This document shows positions 27,231 to 36,509 of a stretch of DNA of 64,000 bases, piece after piece (the first letter of the stretch is position 1; each line of letters opens with the position of its first letter). Position numbers and translations under genes: made by a program. Origin of the DNA: Gemmatimonadota bacterium (GTDB lineage Bacteria > Gemmatimonadota > Gemmatimonadetes > Gemmatimonadales > Gemmatimonadaceae); contig JAJTGR010000022.1 in NCBI GenBank assembly GCA_021299375.1, forward strand, positions 80,334 through 144,333, read 5' to 3'. The notes below the pieces were generated by a model. It did no database searches, was not told the origin of the DNA, and saw nothing but the letters and a program-made list of their open reading frames with translations.

Positions 27231-29555
27231 ATGGACGATTTGCTTCGAGACTTTCTCACCGAGAGCGAGGAAAACCTCGCGAAACTCGATAATGATCTCG
27301 TAGCCCTGGAGCAGCGCCCCGGCGAGGTCGCGCTTCTCAATAGCATCTTTCGCACAATCCACACCATCAAGGGCACCTGCGGCTTCATCGGCCTCAGCCG
27401 CCTTGAAGGTGTGGCCCATGCTGCGGAAAACGTGCTGGATGCCCTTCGATCGCAGCGGCTGGCCGTGCAGTCGGAGGTCATTGGCGATGTGCTGACCGCC
27501 GTTGACTGCATCAAGGCGATCCTGCAGCATCTGGAGCAGACGGAGACCGAGCCCGAGGGCGAGGACGGTGCGCTGATCGCCCGGCTTGAGGCGTGGCTGG
27601 GTGGTGGAGCACAGCCGCAACCGGCGGCGGATGTACCGCCGGCGCCATCGGACGAGGACATCGCTCGCGCTCGCGCGGCGGCCCGCAAGGTCACCCCCAT
27701 CCGTTCGGCCACGGTCCCGCCCCCCGACGTGGTGGCAGCGGAGCGATCGGCAACGGCCAGCACTCCGGGATCTTCCGCCCCCGCGCCTGAGGCGGCGGGT
27801 CGGAAGGTGCCATGGGACGGCGTGGAGCGCCGCAAACGGCCGGACGATGAAGGCGTCAGCACCGGCGGCGACGGATCGCTCCGAGTGGGCCTGGTGCTGC
27901 TGGACCAGCTCATGAACCTCGTTGGCGAGCTGGCGCTGAGCCGGAACCAGTTGCTGCAGCTCATCGGGGCGCAGGAGGACTCCGCATTCGCGAAGCCCGT
28001 GCAGCACCTCAACCGTGTCACCACCGACCTGCTCGAAGCGGTCATGAAGACCCGCATGCAGCCGATCGGGAATGCGTGGACCAAGCTGCCGCGCATCATC
28101 CGCGATCTGGCGCAGGCCAGTGGCAAGCAGATCGCCCTCGAATGTTACGGGGCGGAGACGGAGCTCGACCGCCAGATCCTGCAGGCGATCGGCGATCCGC
28201 TCACGCACATGATCCGCAATTCAGCCGACCACGGCATCGAGGCGCCCGCGGTGCGCCGCGCGAGTGGCAAGCCGGCCGGTGGCACCATCCGGCTGTCCGC
28301 GCGCCATGAAGGTGGGCACGTCGTCATCGAGATCGCCGACGATGGCGCGGGCATCGATCCCGCGCGCATCCGCCGCAAGGCGATCGAACGCGGGCTCGTG
28401 CGTGCGGATGCGGCCGAGCAGATCCCGGACTCGCAAGTGCTGCGGTTCATCTTCGAGCCCGGATTCTCCACCGCCGAGCAGATCACCAACATCTCCGGCC
28501 GCGGCGTCGGCATGGATGTGGTACGCAGCAACATCGAGGCGATCGGCGGCACGGTCGACCTGTCCTCGCAGGTGGGCGTCGGCACCACCATCCGGGTGAA
28601 GATCCCGCTCACGCTGGCCATCATCTCGGCCCTGCTGGTGGGAACCGCGGGCGAGACGTTCGCGGTCCCCCAGATCGGCGTGGTGGAGTTGGTGCGTCTC
28701 ACCGAGGAACAGCACCACCAGGTGCAGGTCGTGCACGGTGCGGAGTTCTACCGCCTGCGCGATACCCTGCTGCCCCTGGTGCGGTTGGATGCCCTGCTCA
28801 AGGTACAGAAGGCGGCCCCGGTGGGCGACAGCAGCATCGTCGTGTGCCAGGTCGGCGAGTCGCGCTTCGGTCTGGTCGTGGATGAGGTGTTCGACACGCA
28901 GGAGATCGTGGTGAAGCCCGTCGGTCGGCTTGTGAAGCACCTTGGGGCCTATGCCGGCTGCACGATTACCGGCGACGGGCGTGTGATCATGATCCTCGAC
29001 ACGACGGGCATCGGTACGATGGCGCACATCGCCAGCCGAGCCAGTGAAGGTGAAGCGGCGGCCGCGGCGGCCGCGCGCGCCCTCACGCTTGTCGACGCCG
29101 ACGCGACCGAGAGCGTCCTGCTCTTCGATGCCGGTTTCCCGGCCCTGCAAGCCGTGCCGCTCTCCCGCGTGGCGCGACTCGAGGAGTTCCCGCAGCACAT
29201 GTTCGAGCAGGCTGACGGCCACGTGCTGGTCCAGTACCGGGGCAGCCTCATCCCGATCCTGCCGGCGCATCCCGCCATGGATGTCATGGCTCGGGATCCC
29301 CGCCCCATCATCGTGTTCACGGATGAGGATCGCACGATGGGGCTCGCCGTCGACGAGATCCGGGACATCGTCGCCGACACGATCCACCTGGAGCGCACGG
29401 CCACGCGCGCCGGCCTGCTGGGTGTCAGTGTGATCGCGGGCCGCGCGGCGGAGGTGATCGACATCGAATACTTCCTGCGGGAAGCGTTCGGCATGGACGG
29501 CGAGTCAGCCGCGCTCGGCCCGGTCCCGTCGGCCTCTGACCGGATCGCGGCATGA
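27231..29555 (+). CDS. cheA: chemotaxis histidine kinase CheA with two CheW domains
   Basis: 774 residues. The Hpt domain (1-105) has the phosphorylated His44 in RTIHTIKGTCG. A Pro/Ala-rich linker (about 120-215) stands where the CheY-binding P2 domain usually is, and none is recognisable there. The dimerisation helices begin near 216 (VGLVLLDQLMNLVGELALS). The ATPase region has HMIRNSADHGIE, DDGAGID and GRGVGMDVV. A CheW-like domain occupies about 460-595 and a second, more diverged one about 625-755. The ATG at 27231 is preferred over a GTG six codons upstream. It phosphorylates CheY and CheB. First gene of the operon; overlaps cheW by four bases. Confidence 0.95.
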   Translation: MDDLLRDFLTESEENLAKLDNDLVALEQRPGEVALLNSIFRTIHTIKGTCGFIGLSRLEGVAHAAENVLDALRSQRLAVQSEVIGDVLTAVDCIKAILQHLEQTETEPEGEDGALIARLEAWLGGGAQPQPAADVPPAPSDEDIARARAAARKVTPIRSATVPPPDVVAAERSATASTPGSSAPAPEAAGRKVPWDGVERRKRPDDEGVSTGGDGSLRVGLVLLDQLMNLVGELALSRNQLLQLIGAQEDSAFAKPVQHLNRVTTDLLEAVMKTRMQPIGNAWTKLPRIIRDLAQASGKQIALECYGAETELDRQILQAIGDPLTHMIRNSADHGIEAPAVRRASGKPAGGTIRLSARHEGGHVVIEIADDGAGIDPARIRRKAIERGLVRADAAEQIPDSQVLRFIFEPGFSTAEQITNISGRGVGMDVVRSNIEAIGGTVDLSSQVGVGTTIRVKIPLTLAIISALLVGTAGETFAVPQIGVVELVRLTEEQHHQVQVVHGAEFYRLRDTLLPLVRLDALLKVQKAAPVGDSSIVVCQVGESRFGLVVDEVFDTQEIVVKPVGRLVKHLGAYAGCTITGDGRVIMILDTTGIGTMAHIASRASEGEAAAAAAARALTLVDADATESVLLFDAGFPALQAVPLSRVARLEEFPQHMFEQADGHVLVQYRGSLIPILPAHPAMDVMARDPRPIIVFTDEDRTMGLAVDEIRDIVADTIHLERTATRAGLLGVSVIAGRAAEVIDIEYFLREAFGMDGESAALGPVPSASDRIAA

Positions 29556-30022
29556 CGCCCCGCCCCCCGCTGTCCGTTGCGACGACCGCACCATCGGAGT
29601 TCGTGACGTTCCGTCTGGCCGATCAATGGCTGGGCATCCCGGTGACGCTCGTCCAGGAAGTGCTGGTCCCGCAGCGCATCGCACGCGTGCCGCTGGCACA
29701 GGACGCGATTGCAGGCTTCCTCAACCTGCGTGGGCAGATCGTCACGTCGCTCGACCTGCGTACCACCATGCGCCTGCCGGCCCGTGAACCGGACGCCGAG
29801 TACATGAACGTCGTCGTCCGTCACGACGGCGAGCTCTTTGCCTTCATGGTCGACGACGTCGGCGATGTCGTAACCGTGGACCACGAAGCCGTCGAAGCGA
29901 CCCCAGCCACGATCGACGAACGCTGGCGCAGCGCCAGCGCCGGCATTGTCCGCCGCGACCACGACCTGCTCGTCGTCATGAAGGTCCCCGAACTCCTGCG
30001 CCTCGAGCAGGTCGTCAGCTAA
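29552..30022 (+). CDS. cheW: chemotaxis coupling protein CheW
   Basis: 156 residues forming one CheW domain: FVTFRLADQWLGIPVTLVQEVL, FLNLRGQIVTSLDLR and the FMVDDVGDVVTV segment. It links receptors to CheA. The ATG overlaps the cheA stop (ATGA), so the two are translated in step. The following receptor gene starts 31 bases on. Confidence 0.95.
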   Translation: MTPRPPLSVATTAPSEFVTFRLADQWLGIPVTLVQEVLVPQRIARVPLAQDAIAGFLNLRGQIVTSLDLRTTMRLPAREPDAEYMNVVVRHDGELFAFMVDDVGDVVTVDHEAVEATPATIDERWRSASAGIVRRDHDLLVVMKVPELLRLEQVVS

Positions 30023-30053
30023 CCCGCCTTTTCATCTTCCCGAGAGTCTTCCG

Positions 30054-32138
30054 ATGCCCGCCAATCGTACCACCGTGAAGTCGGTCGCCCGCTCGACCAA
30101 GCAGACTGCCGCCACCGCCCGATCCTCGAGCCGCCTGGCCACCGTGCCACGTTCCCGGCCCGTCCCCCCGGCGGGTGCGCCGGAAGCGCAGCCCACCGAA
30201 GCGGACACGTTCAACGCGCTGTTCGCCGAGTATGAGGCGCAGATCAACGCGATCAACGCCTCGATGGCCGTGGTCGAGTTCGACCTCGATGGCACCGTGC
30301 TGACGGCGAACGACAACTTCCTCCGCACTCTGGGCTACACCCTTGGTGAGATTCAGGGGAAACACCACTCGCTCTTCGTGGACGACGCCTACCGGTCCAG
30401 CGACGCCTATCGCGCGTTCTGGGCGAAGCTCCGGCGCGGCGAGTTCGATGCCGGCGAGTACAAGCGCATCGCCAAGGGCGGGCGCGAGGTGTGGATCCAG
30501 GCCTCGTACAACCCGGTGCGCGATGGCAACGGGACGCTGATGAAGGTGGTGAAGTACGCGCAGGATGTCACCGAACGGAGCGTGCAGCTGACGGACTTTG
30601 CCGGACAGGTGGCGGGCATCAGTCGGTCGAATGCCGTGATCGAGTTCGATCTCGACGGCACCATCCGGCATGCCAACGAGAACTTCCTTGCCACGGTCGG
30701 CTACGAACTGCACGAGATCAAGGGCCAGCACCACGCCATGTTCGTCGACGAGGCCTACAAGGCGAGCCCCGAGTACCGCGAGTTCTGGGCCAAGCTGCGC
30801 CGCGGGGAGTTCCACGCGGGTGAATACCGGCGTGTCGGCAAGGGTGGCAAGGTCGTGTACATCCAGGCCTCGTACAATCCCATCCGCGATCGCGATGGCC
30901 GGCTGGTGAAGGTGGTGAAGTACGCCACCGATGCCAGCGAGGCGGTGCGCCTGCGTGAAGAGATGGCACTGTTCAAGCCCATGGTGGAGAGCGCGAGGAT
31001 CAACCTGATGCTCTGCGACCTCGACTTCACCATCAAGTACGTCAACCCGGCGTCGCTGGCGACCCTCAAGACCATCGAACAGCACCTGCCCGTGAAGGCG
31101 CACGAGGTGGTGGGGTCCAAGATCGACATCTTCCACAAGGATCCGGCGCACCAGCGGGCGATGCTGGCCACCGACAAGCACCTGCCGCACAATGCCAAGA
31201 TCCGCGTCGGCCCCGAGCACCTCGACCTCACCGCCGTCGCCATCTACAACCGCGACGGCCAGTACGTCGGCCCGATGGTCAACTGGTCGATCATCACGCC
31301 ACAGGTGAAGATGGCCGACGATTTCGAGTCGACGGTGGCGACCATTGCCAGCGTGGTGAGCAGCTCGTCGACCGAGCTCGAGGCCAGCGCGCAGGGCATG
31401 GCGGCCTCGTCCGAGGAAACCTCGCGTCAGGCGCAGGCAGTCGCTGCGGCGTCCGAGCAGGCCACGCGCAACGTGCAGACGGTTGCCAGCTCGGCCGAGG
31501 AGCTCACCGCCAGCATCCGCGAGATCGCCAGCCGGGTACAGGAGGCGTCGCAGATCTCGCAGGTGGCGGTGCGCACGGCCGGCAGCACCACCGACACCAT
31601 GGCCAAGCTCGGGGAGTCGAGCCAGCAGATCGGTCAGGTGGTCAAGGTCATTACCTCGATCGCACAGCAGACGAACCTGCTCGCCCTGAATGCCACGATC
31701 GAGGCCGCCCGCGCCGGCGAGGCGGGCAAGGGCTTCGCGGTGGTGGCGAACGAGGTCAAGGAGCTCGCGCGCCAGACCGCCAAGGCCACGGAGGAGATCA
31801 GCAGCAAGATCACCGGCGTGCAGGCCGACACGGCGTCGGCCGTCGCGGCGATCAGGGAGATCACCGGCGTAATCAACAAGATCAACGAGATCTCGACCAC
31901 GATTGCCGGTGCCGTCGAAGAGCAGAATGCGGCCACGAGCGAGATCTCCCGCAACGTGAGCGAGGCGGCTCGTGGCACGGCGGAAGTCAGCTCGAGCATC
32001 GCGATGGTGACGCAGGTGGCCTCAGAGGGTGGCCGAACGGCCGAGAACATCAAGGGCGCCGCGTCGCAGCTGTCGCACGAATCGGAGCGGCTCAATCACG
32101 CCGTCACGGGCTTCCTGGCCAAGCTGCGCAGCGCCTGA
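30054..32138 (+). CDS. cytoplasmic methyl-accepting chemotaxis protein with three PAS domains
   Basis: 694 residues without any membrane helix. A basic low-complexity start (1-45) precedes PAS1 (about 60-175) and PAS2 (about 180-300). These two are close copies, sharing EFDLDGT, FWAKLRRGEF, AGEY and IQASYNP. A diverged PAS3 (about 310-415) has FHKDPAHQRAML. The signalling domain (about 420-690) carries the conserved tip QQTNLLALNATIEAARAGEAG cut at its usual place, and GKGFAVVANEVKELA. Glu-Glu and Gln sites near SSEETSRQAQ could be methylated by the CheR and CheB encoded here. No C-terminal CheR-tethering pentapeptide. The PAS domains likely bind a redox cofactor or small ligand inside the cell. 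Confidence 0.95.
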   Translation: MPANRTTVKSVARSTKQTAATARSSSRLATVPRSRPVPPAGAPEAQPTEADTFNALFAEYEAQINAINASMAVVEFDLDGTVLTANDNFLRTLGYTLGEIQGKHHSLFVDDAYRSSDAYRAFWAKLRRGEFDAGEYKRIAKGGREVWIQASYNPVRDGNGTLMKVVKYAQDVTERSVQLTDFAGQVAGISRSNAVIEFDLDGTIRHANENFLATVGYELHEIKGQHHAMFVDEAYKASPEYREFWAKLRRGEFHAGEYRRVGKGGKVVYIQASYNPIRDRDGRLVKVVKYATDASEAVRLREEMALFKPMVESARINLMLCDLDFTIKYVNPASLATLKTIEQHLPVKAHEVVGSKIDIFHKDPAHQRAMLATDKHLPHNAKIRVGPEHLDLTAVAIYNRDGQYVGPMVNWSIITPQVKMADDFESTVATIASVVSSSSTELEASAQGMAASSEETSRQAQAVAAASEQATRNVQTVASSAEELTASIREIASRVQEASQISQVAVRTAGSTTDTMAKLGESSQQIGQVVKVITSIAQQTNLLALNATIEAARAGEAGKGFAVVANEVKELARQTAKATEEISSKITGVQADTASAVAAIREITGVINKINEISTTIAGAVEEQNAATSEISRNVSEAARGTAEVSSSIAMVTQVASEGGRTAENIKGAASQLSHESERLNHAVTGFLAKLRSA

Positions 32139-32174
32139 GGCGGCGGCGCACTCATCTCACGACTTGAGGACCCG

Positions 32175-32543
32175 ATGAAGCACATCCTCGTGATCGACGA
32201 CTCCGCGGCCATCCGCAAGGCCATCCGCCGCATTCTCGAGCAACTGGGGCACGTCGTCGAGGAGGCCGGCGATGGCCAGGAGGCCATCGACCGGCTGGAG
32301 GGGGGTGGGACGTTCGACGCCATCCTCTGTGACATCGACATGCCGGTCATGGACGGCCTGGCGTTCCTGGCCGAGCTGCCCAAGCGCCCGCGCGTCACGC
32401 CGCCACCCATCATCATGTGCACCACGCACACAGGCTTCGACAAGATCCAGCTGGCGCTCACGCTCGGTGCGACGGAGTACATCATGAAGCCGTTCGACGC
32501 CGACATCATCACCTCCAAGCTCGAGGCCTGCGGGGTCGCATGA
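32175..32543 (+). CDS. cheY: chemotaxis response regulator CheY
   Basis: 122 residues, a lone receiver domain. The acidic pocket is Asp8, Asp9 and the phospho-acceptor Asp53 (CDIDMP). The switch threonine is in MCTTHTG and the lysine in YIMKPFDAD. It has no output domain, so it should act by binding a motor or other target. The gene starts 36 bases after the receptor and its stop overlaps cheB by four bases. Confidence 0.9.
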   Translation: MKHILVIDDSAAIRKAIRRILEQLGHVVEEAGDGQEAIDRLEGGGTFDAILCDIDMPVMDGLAFLAELPKRPRVTPPPIIMCTTHTGFDKIQLALTLGATEYIMKPFDADIITSKLEACGVA

Positions 32544-33649
32544 GTTCGACGGCGGGGCCGGTCCGCGTGCTGATCGTGGATGACAGCGCGGTGATCCGCG
32601 GCGCGCTCGGCCGCATCATCGATGCCGAACCGGACCTCACGGTCGTCACTACGGCCCCCAATGGTCGGGTGGCGCTCGATGCCCTGCGCCACAGCGAGGT
32701 GGATGTTGTCCTGCTCGATGTGGAGATGCCGGAGATGGATGGCATCACGGCGCTGCCCCGGATTCTCGCCGAGCATCCGGGCACGCGCGTCATCATGGCC
32801 AGCAGTCTCACCCAGAACGGCGCCGAGGTGACCTTGCAGGCGCTGGCGCTGGGGGCGGCGGACTATATCACCAAACCGGCGGCCCGGAGCGGGTCGGGTA
32901 CGCTCGCCGGCATGCAGCAGGAAATCGTGGCCAAGGTCCGGGCCATCGGGCGAGCCACGCGGGTCAGGCAGGCAAGGACGTTCGACACCACGCCCGGGGC
33001 GGCTCGCGCCGAACCGACAGCGACCACGCCCCCGGCGGCACTGCTGGCCGCCCGGGGGAACGGCGCGGTGTCGCGCATCGTCGCCATCGCCTCGAGCACG
33101 GGCGGTCCGAATGCCTTGGCCGAGGTCCTGAGCGGACTTCCGCGGGACTTTCCGCTCCCCATTCTCATCACGCAGCACATGCCGACCGTCTTCACCGCCC
33201 TGCTGGCGCAGCGACTGGAACGCGACACCGGCCGCCCGTGCCACGAGGCACGGGACGGGGAGGCCATCCTCCCGAACCACACGTATGTGGCGCCGGGCGG
33301 CAATCACTTGTTGGTGCAGACACTGGAAGCCAAGCCGTACGTGCGCCTGTCGACCACGGAGCCGGAGAACTATTGCCGACCCTCCGCCGATCCGATGCTC
33401 CGGTCGGTCGCCGCCATCTATGGGTCGTCGACGCTCGCGGTGGTCCTCACGGGCATGGGGGACGACGGCATGCGCGGCTGCCGCGCCGTGCACGAACGGG
33501 GCGGTCGCGTCCTCGTGCAGGACGAGGCGACCAGTGTCGTGTGGGGGATGCCCGGCGCGGTGGTCAACGCCGGCCTCGCCTCGGCCATTCTTCCCCTCCC
33601 CGCTATCTCCGAGGCCATTCAGGCCTCCTGTGGAGCCTTGGTGCCATGA
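32540..33649 (+). CDS. cheB: chemotaxis protein-glutamate methylesterase/deamidase CheB
   Basis: 369 residues. The receiver domain (1-125) has Asp60 as phosphorylation site in LLDVEMPEMDG. A linker follows, then the esterase domain with the catalytic serine in IASSTGGPNA, histidine in ITQHMP and aspartate in LTGMGDDGM. It removes receptor methyl groups and deamidates glutamines, and is activated by CheA. The start at 32540 overlaps the cheY stop (ATGA); the stop overlaps cheR. Confidence 0.95.
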   Translation: MSSTAGPVRVLIVDDSAVIRGALGRIIDAEPDLTVVTTAPNGRVALDALRHSEVDVVLLDVEMPEMDGITALPRILAEHPGTRVIMASSLTQNGAEVTLQALALGAADYITKPAARSGSGTLAGMQQEIVAKVRAIGRATRVRQARTFDTTPGAARAEPTATTPPAALLAARGNGAVSRIVAIASSTGGPNALAEVLSGLPRDFPLPILITQHMPTVFTALLAQRLERDTGRPCHEARDGEAILPNHTYVAPGGNHLLVQTLEAKPYVRLSTTEPENYCRPSADPMLRSVAAIYGSSTLAVVLTGMGDDGMRGCRAVHERGGRVLVQDEATSVVWGMPGAVVNAGLASAILPLPAISEAIQASCGALVP

Positions 33650-34497
33650 TTGCCTCCGACGACTACGCCTTCCTCAGCGACCTGCTCAAGCGTCACAGCG
33701 GGCTCGCCCTCGGCCCGGGCAAGGAATACCTGCTGGAAAGCCGCTTGCCCGCGGTCGCGGTCACGTACGGTCACGGTGACATCACCGGCCTGGTGCACGC
33801 CCTGCGCGCGGCTCCGCCCAAGGAACTCGTCAAGCACGTCTGCGATGCCATGACGACGAATGAGACGATGTTCTTTCGCGACGGCAAGCCATTTGTGGCC
33901 CTTGAGAAGGAGCTGCTGCCGGCGGCGGCCCGCCGAGCCAGGAGCCAGGGGCGTCCCGTGCGCATCTGGTGCGCCGCGAGTTCCACCGGCCAGGAGCCGT
34001 ACACCATCGCCATGATCGTGGCGCAGCTCGAGTCGCAGCTGGAGGGCGTGAAGGTGGAGATCACCGCCACCGATTTCTCGGCGGCGGCGCTGCAACGCGC
34101 GAAGGCAGGGATCTACAACCAGTTCGAGGTCCAGCGCGGCCTGCCGGTGCAGCTGCTCATGAAGTTCTTCAGGCCGCACCCGGACGGATTCGAACTCGTG
34201 CCCGACATCCGCCAGCGCGTGAGCTACCGGGAGATCAACCTGCTCGATCCCTTCCCCTCGTTCTGGCAGTTTGACATCATCTTCTGCCGCAACGTGCTGA
34301 TTTACTTCGACGTCGCGACGAAGAAGAGCGTGATCGACCGCATGGCAACCCTACTGCTGCCCGGGGGGGCGCTGTTCCTCGGCGGCACCGAAAGCACGCT
34401 CGGCATCACTGACTCGGTGGTGCGGGCACCCGGGAATGCCTCCGGGCTCTTTTGCCGGCCGCAGGATCTCGAGTTTCACACGGTGAAGGCGGCATAG
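33646..34497 (+). CDS. cheR: chemotaxis protein methyltransferase CheR
   Basis: 283 residues. The N-terminal helical domain has MTTNETMFFRD. The AdoMet-binding motif is IWCAASSTGQEPYTIAM, followed by ATDFSAAAL and the FCRNVLIYFD motif. It methylates receptor glutamates. It starts at an ATGA overlap with cheB and closes the operon. A strong hairpin follows. Confidence 0.95.
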   Translation: MIASDDYAFLSDLLKRHSGLALGPGKEYLLESRLPAVAVTYGHGDITGLVHALRAAPPKELVKHVCDAMTTNETMFFRDGKPFVALEKELLPAAARRARSQGRPVRIWCAASSTGQEPYTIAMIVAQLESQLEGVKVEITATDFSAAALQRAKAGIYNQFEVQRGLPVQLLMKFFRPHPDGFELVPDIRQRVSYREINLLDPFPSFWQFDIIFCRNVLIYFDVATKKSVIDRMATLLLPGGALFLGGTESTLGITDSVVRAPGNASGLFCRPQDLEFHTVKAA

Positions 34498-34552
34498 GCC
34501 GCCTCACCCGCACGGTGGCCGCCCGACGCGGCGCGTGCCTGCGGCGATCACA

Positions 34553-34599
34553 ACGACCGAGCCCCCGCACCGGAAGTCCTGGTGCGGGGGCTCGGTCGT
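34553..34599. terminator. bidirectional hairpin after cheR
   Basis: A perfect 19-bp inverted repeat with a nine-base loop lies between the convergent cheR and the small gene at 34619. GC-rich arms and no T-run. It could stop transcription from both sides. Confidence 0.8.
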
Positions 34600-34618
34600 C
34601 TGATGGAGGGGCGCGTCA

Positions 34619-34933
34619 CTACTCGAGCCAGACGTCGATCTGCCGATGCGCCTCGCTGAGGGTGAAAATCGGTCGAGGGTAGTGCACTTCCTGCGCGTGC
34701 AGCTCCGCCATCATGGCGTCCAACGGAATTTCTTCGGCGCGAATCCGCTCCTGCACATCGGCGGGAATGACTTCCATGAGCCAGCGGGCACTGCGGGCAG
34801 GCAACGTGACCAGCACGCGTTCCTCGCCATCGCGCACCACACGGACGCGCAGATGCTGGGCTGGCGCGCCCGGGGGGGTTGCCGAGGGACTCGTGAAGAA
34901 GCTGCGGACCCAGGTATAGGGGCAGCGAGCCAT
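34619..34933 (-). CDS. small protein of unknown function
   Basis: 104 residues from MARCPYTWVRSFF. It has a central stretch HLRVRVVRDGEERVLVTLPARSA, which looks like a small beta-sheet, and a helical C-terminus ending in RQIDVWLE. Several acidic and charged residues suggest a soluble cytoplasmic protein. I do not recognise a family. The start is the ATG at 34931-34933; a TTG 23 codons upstream is less likely. It is convergent with cheR and separated from the aminotransferase gene upstream by 180 bases with no gene. Confidence 0.65.
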   Translation of the reverse strand: MARCPYTWVRSFFTSPSATPPGAPAQHLRVRVVRDGEERVLVTLPARSARWLMEVIPADVQERIRAEEIPLDAMMAELHAQEVHYPRPIFTLSEAHRQIDVWLE

Positions 34934-35113
34934 GTGCGATCCGGGAAGGGAGAGACACCATTGGGCCGCGGCGTCGCGGTGTCCCGAAGTATCGGCGTGC
35001 AAGGGCAGGAGTTGAGTGAAACGACGACCGGCGACGGCGGGAACGACGGAACGGCACCACCGGCGTCATCCATGGCGGCGGGCCCCGCATTCAGCGGTCC
35101 CGCACGGAACCGT

Positions 35114-36451
35114 TCACCCCCGCGCCGCGATATTGCGGATCGCCGCCGCCAGCATGTCGGCGTCGGCCGGCGTGTTGTACAGCGTGGGTGTCACCCGCAC
35201 ACAATCACCGTTGGCGATGCCTGTGCGTTGAAACGTGAAGATCCCGAACTCCTCGAACAGTGTGCGGGCCAGTGCCGCATTGGCCTCGCGCGACCCGCGC
35301 CCATGCAGGCGGAAGCCCGTGATCGCCCCGGTGAGCGACGGATCTTCCGGCGTCAGCACGTCGACGCCCGGCACGTCGCGCACCGCGTGCACCCAGCGGT
35401 CGCGCAGGTAGCGCAGGCGGGCAGCCTTTTGCGGGATGCCGATCGACTGCTGGAAGTCGAGGGCATCGGGAATGGCCATGAACGTCGCGAAATGCGTGGT
35501 CCCCGTGTGCAGGCGACTCTCGATGCGGTCGGGCGAAACACTTTCGTCGGCATGGGCCCGATCGATGGCGTCGAGACGGCCGGTGCGAATGTAGAGCGCC
35601 CCGGCGCCCACGGGGGCGCCAACCCACTTGTGCAGGTTGATGCCCACGAAGTCGGCGCCGAGGTCGTCCATGGTGAGTGGCACCTGGCCGAACGAGTGCG
35701 CGGCATCGACCACCACATCCACGCCACGGGTGCGGGCCAGTGCCGCTACCTCCTTCACTGGCAGCAGCAACCCCGTCTTGTTGTTGCAGTGCGTCAGCAG
35801 CAGGAGCCTGGTGCGCGGGTGCGCCTCGAGCGCCGCCGCGTAGGCAGCGAGGATGTTCTCCCGGGAGGCCGGTTCGGGAATGTCAAGTGTGGCCACCCTC
35901 GCTCCCGTGCGCTGCGCAAGGGCGTTCATGGCCCACTGCATGGCGTTGTAGTCGAGGTCGGCGTACATGACCGTATCGCCGGCGCGCACCCGGTTGTACT
36001 GCCCGATGAGCGCCTGCAGCGCTTCCGTGGCTCCGCGCGAGAAGGTGATCTCGGTGGGCTGGGCGCCCACGAACGCCGCCACCCGCTCGCGGGCCGCACG
36101 CAGCATGGGGCCATACTCGCGTCGCGCGAAGTACGAATTCTCCCGGTTCACCCGGTCGATGTGTTCGTGGTACTTCGCCAGCACCGGCGCCGCCATGAGC
36201 CCGAAGTAGCCCGCCTCGAGATTCGTTACCTTGTCGGTGATGCGGTACCGGGCCGCGACCTTCTTCCAGTACCCCTCGTCGCGGGCCACGGCGGCGAGAT
36301 CGCCAACCAGTGGCACCAGGGGTCCGGGCCCGTCGGTGGCCACGCGGTCGTCCGTCGCGAGCCCAAGGCCGGTGGTGGGCATGGTGAGGCTCGCGGCCCC
36401 GAGCAGGGCGCTGTCGCGCAGGAAGTCGCGGCGGGACGGGTTGGGAGTCAT
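35114..36451 (-). CDS. class V PLP aminotransferase with Tat-type leader
   Basis: 445 residues. The N-terminus SRRDFLRDSALLGAASL is a twin-arginine leader, so the folded enzyme with PLP should be exported. The class V fold follows: the PLP phosphate region TFSRGATEALQ, the aspartate in VVVDAAHSFGQ and the PLP-binding lysine in GINLHKWVGAP. It resembles isopenicillin-N-epimerase-like and cysteine-desulfurase-like members. The substrate is not evident. ATG at 36449-36451 fits the leader. The gene is divergent from the decarboxylase with only 58 bases between the starts. Confidence 0.88.
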   Translation of the reverse strand: MTPNPSRRDFLRDSALLGAASLTMPTTGLGLATDDRVATDGPGPLVPLVGDLAAVARDEGYWKKVAARYRITDKVTNLEAGYFGLMAAPVLAKYHEHIDRVNRENSYFARREYGPMLRAARERVAAFVGAQPTEITFSRGATEALQALIGQYNRVRAGDTVMYADLDYNAMQWAMNALAQRTGARVATLDIPEPASRENILAAYAAALEAHPRTRLLLLTHCNNKTGLLLPVKEVAALARTRGVDVVVDAAHSFGQVPLTMDDLGADFVGINLHKWVGAPVGAGALYIRTGRLDAIDRAHADESVSPDRIESRLHTGTTHFATFMAIPDALDFQQSIGIPQKAARLRYLRDRWVHAVRDVPGVDVLTPEDPSLTGAITGFRLHGRGSREANAALARTLFEEFGIFTFQRTGIANGDCVRVTPTLYNTPADADMLAAAIRNIAARG

Positions 36452-36509
36452 GCTCCACGCTACGAGCGCGAGCCATTCACCGCAACGCCACGGGCGGGTA
36501 TCGTTCGAC

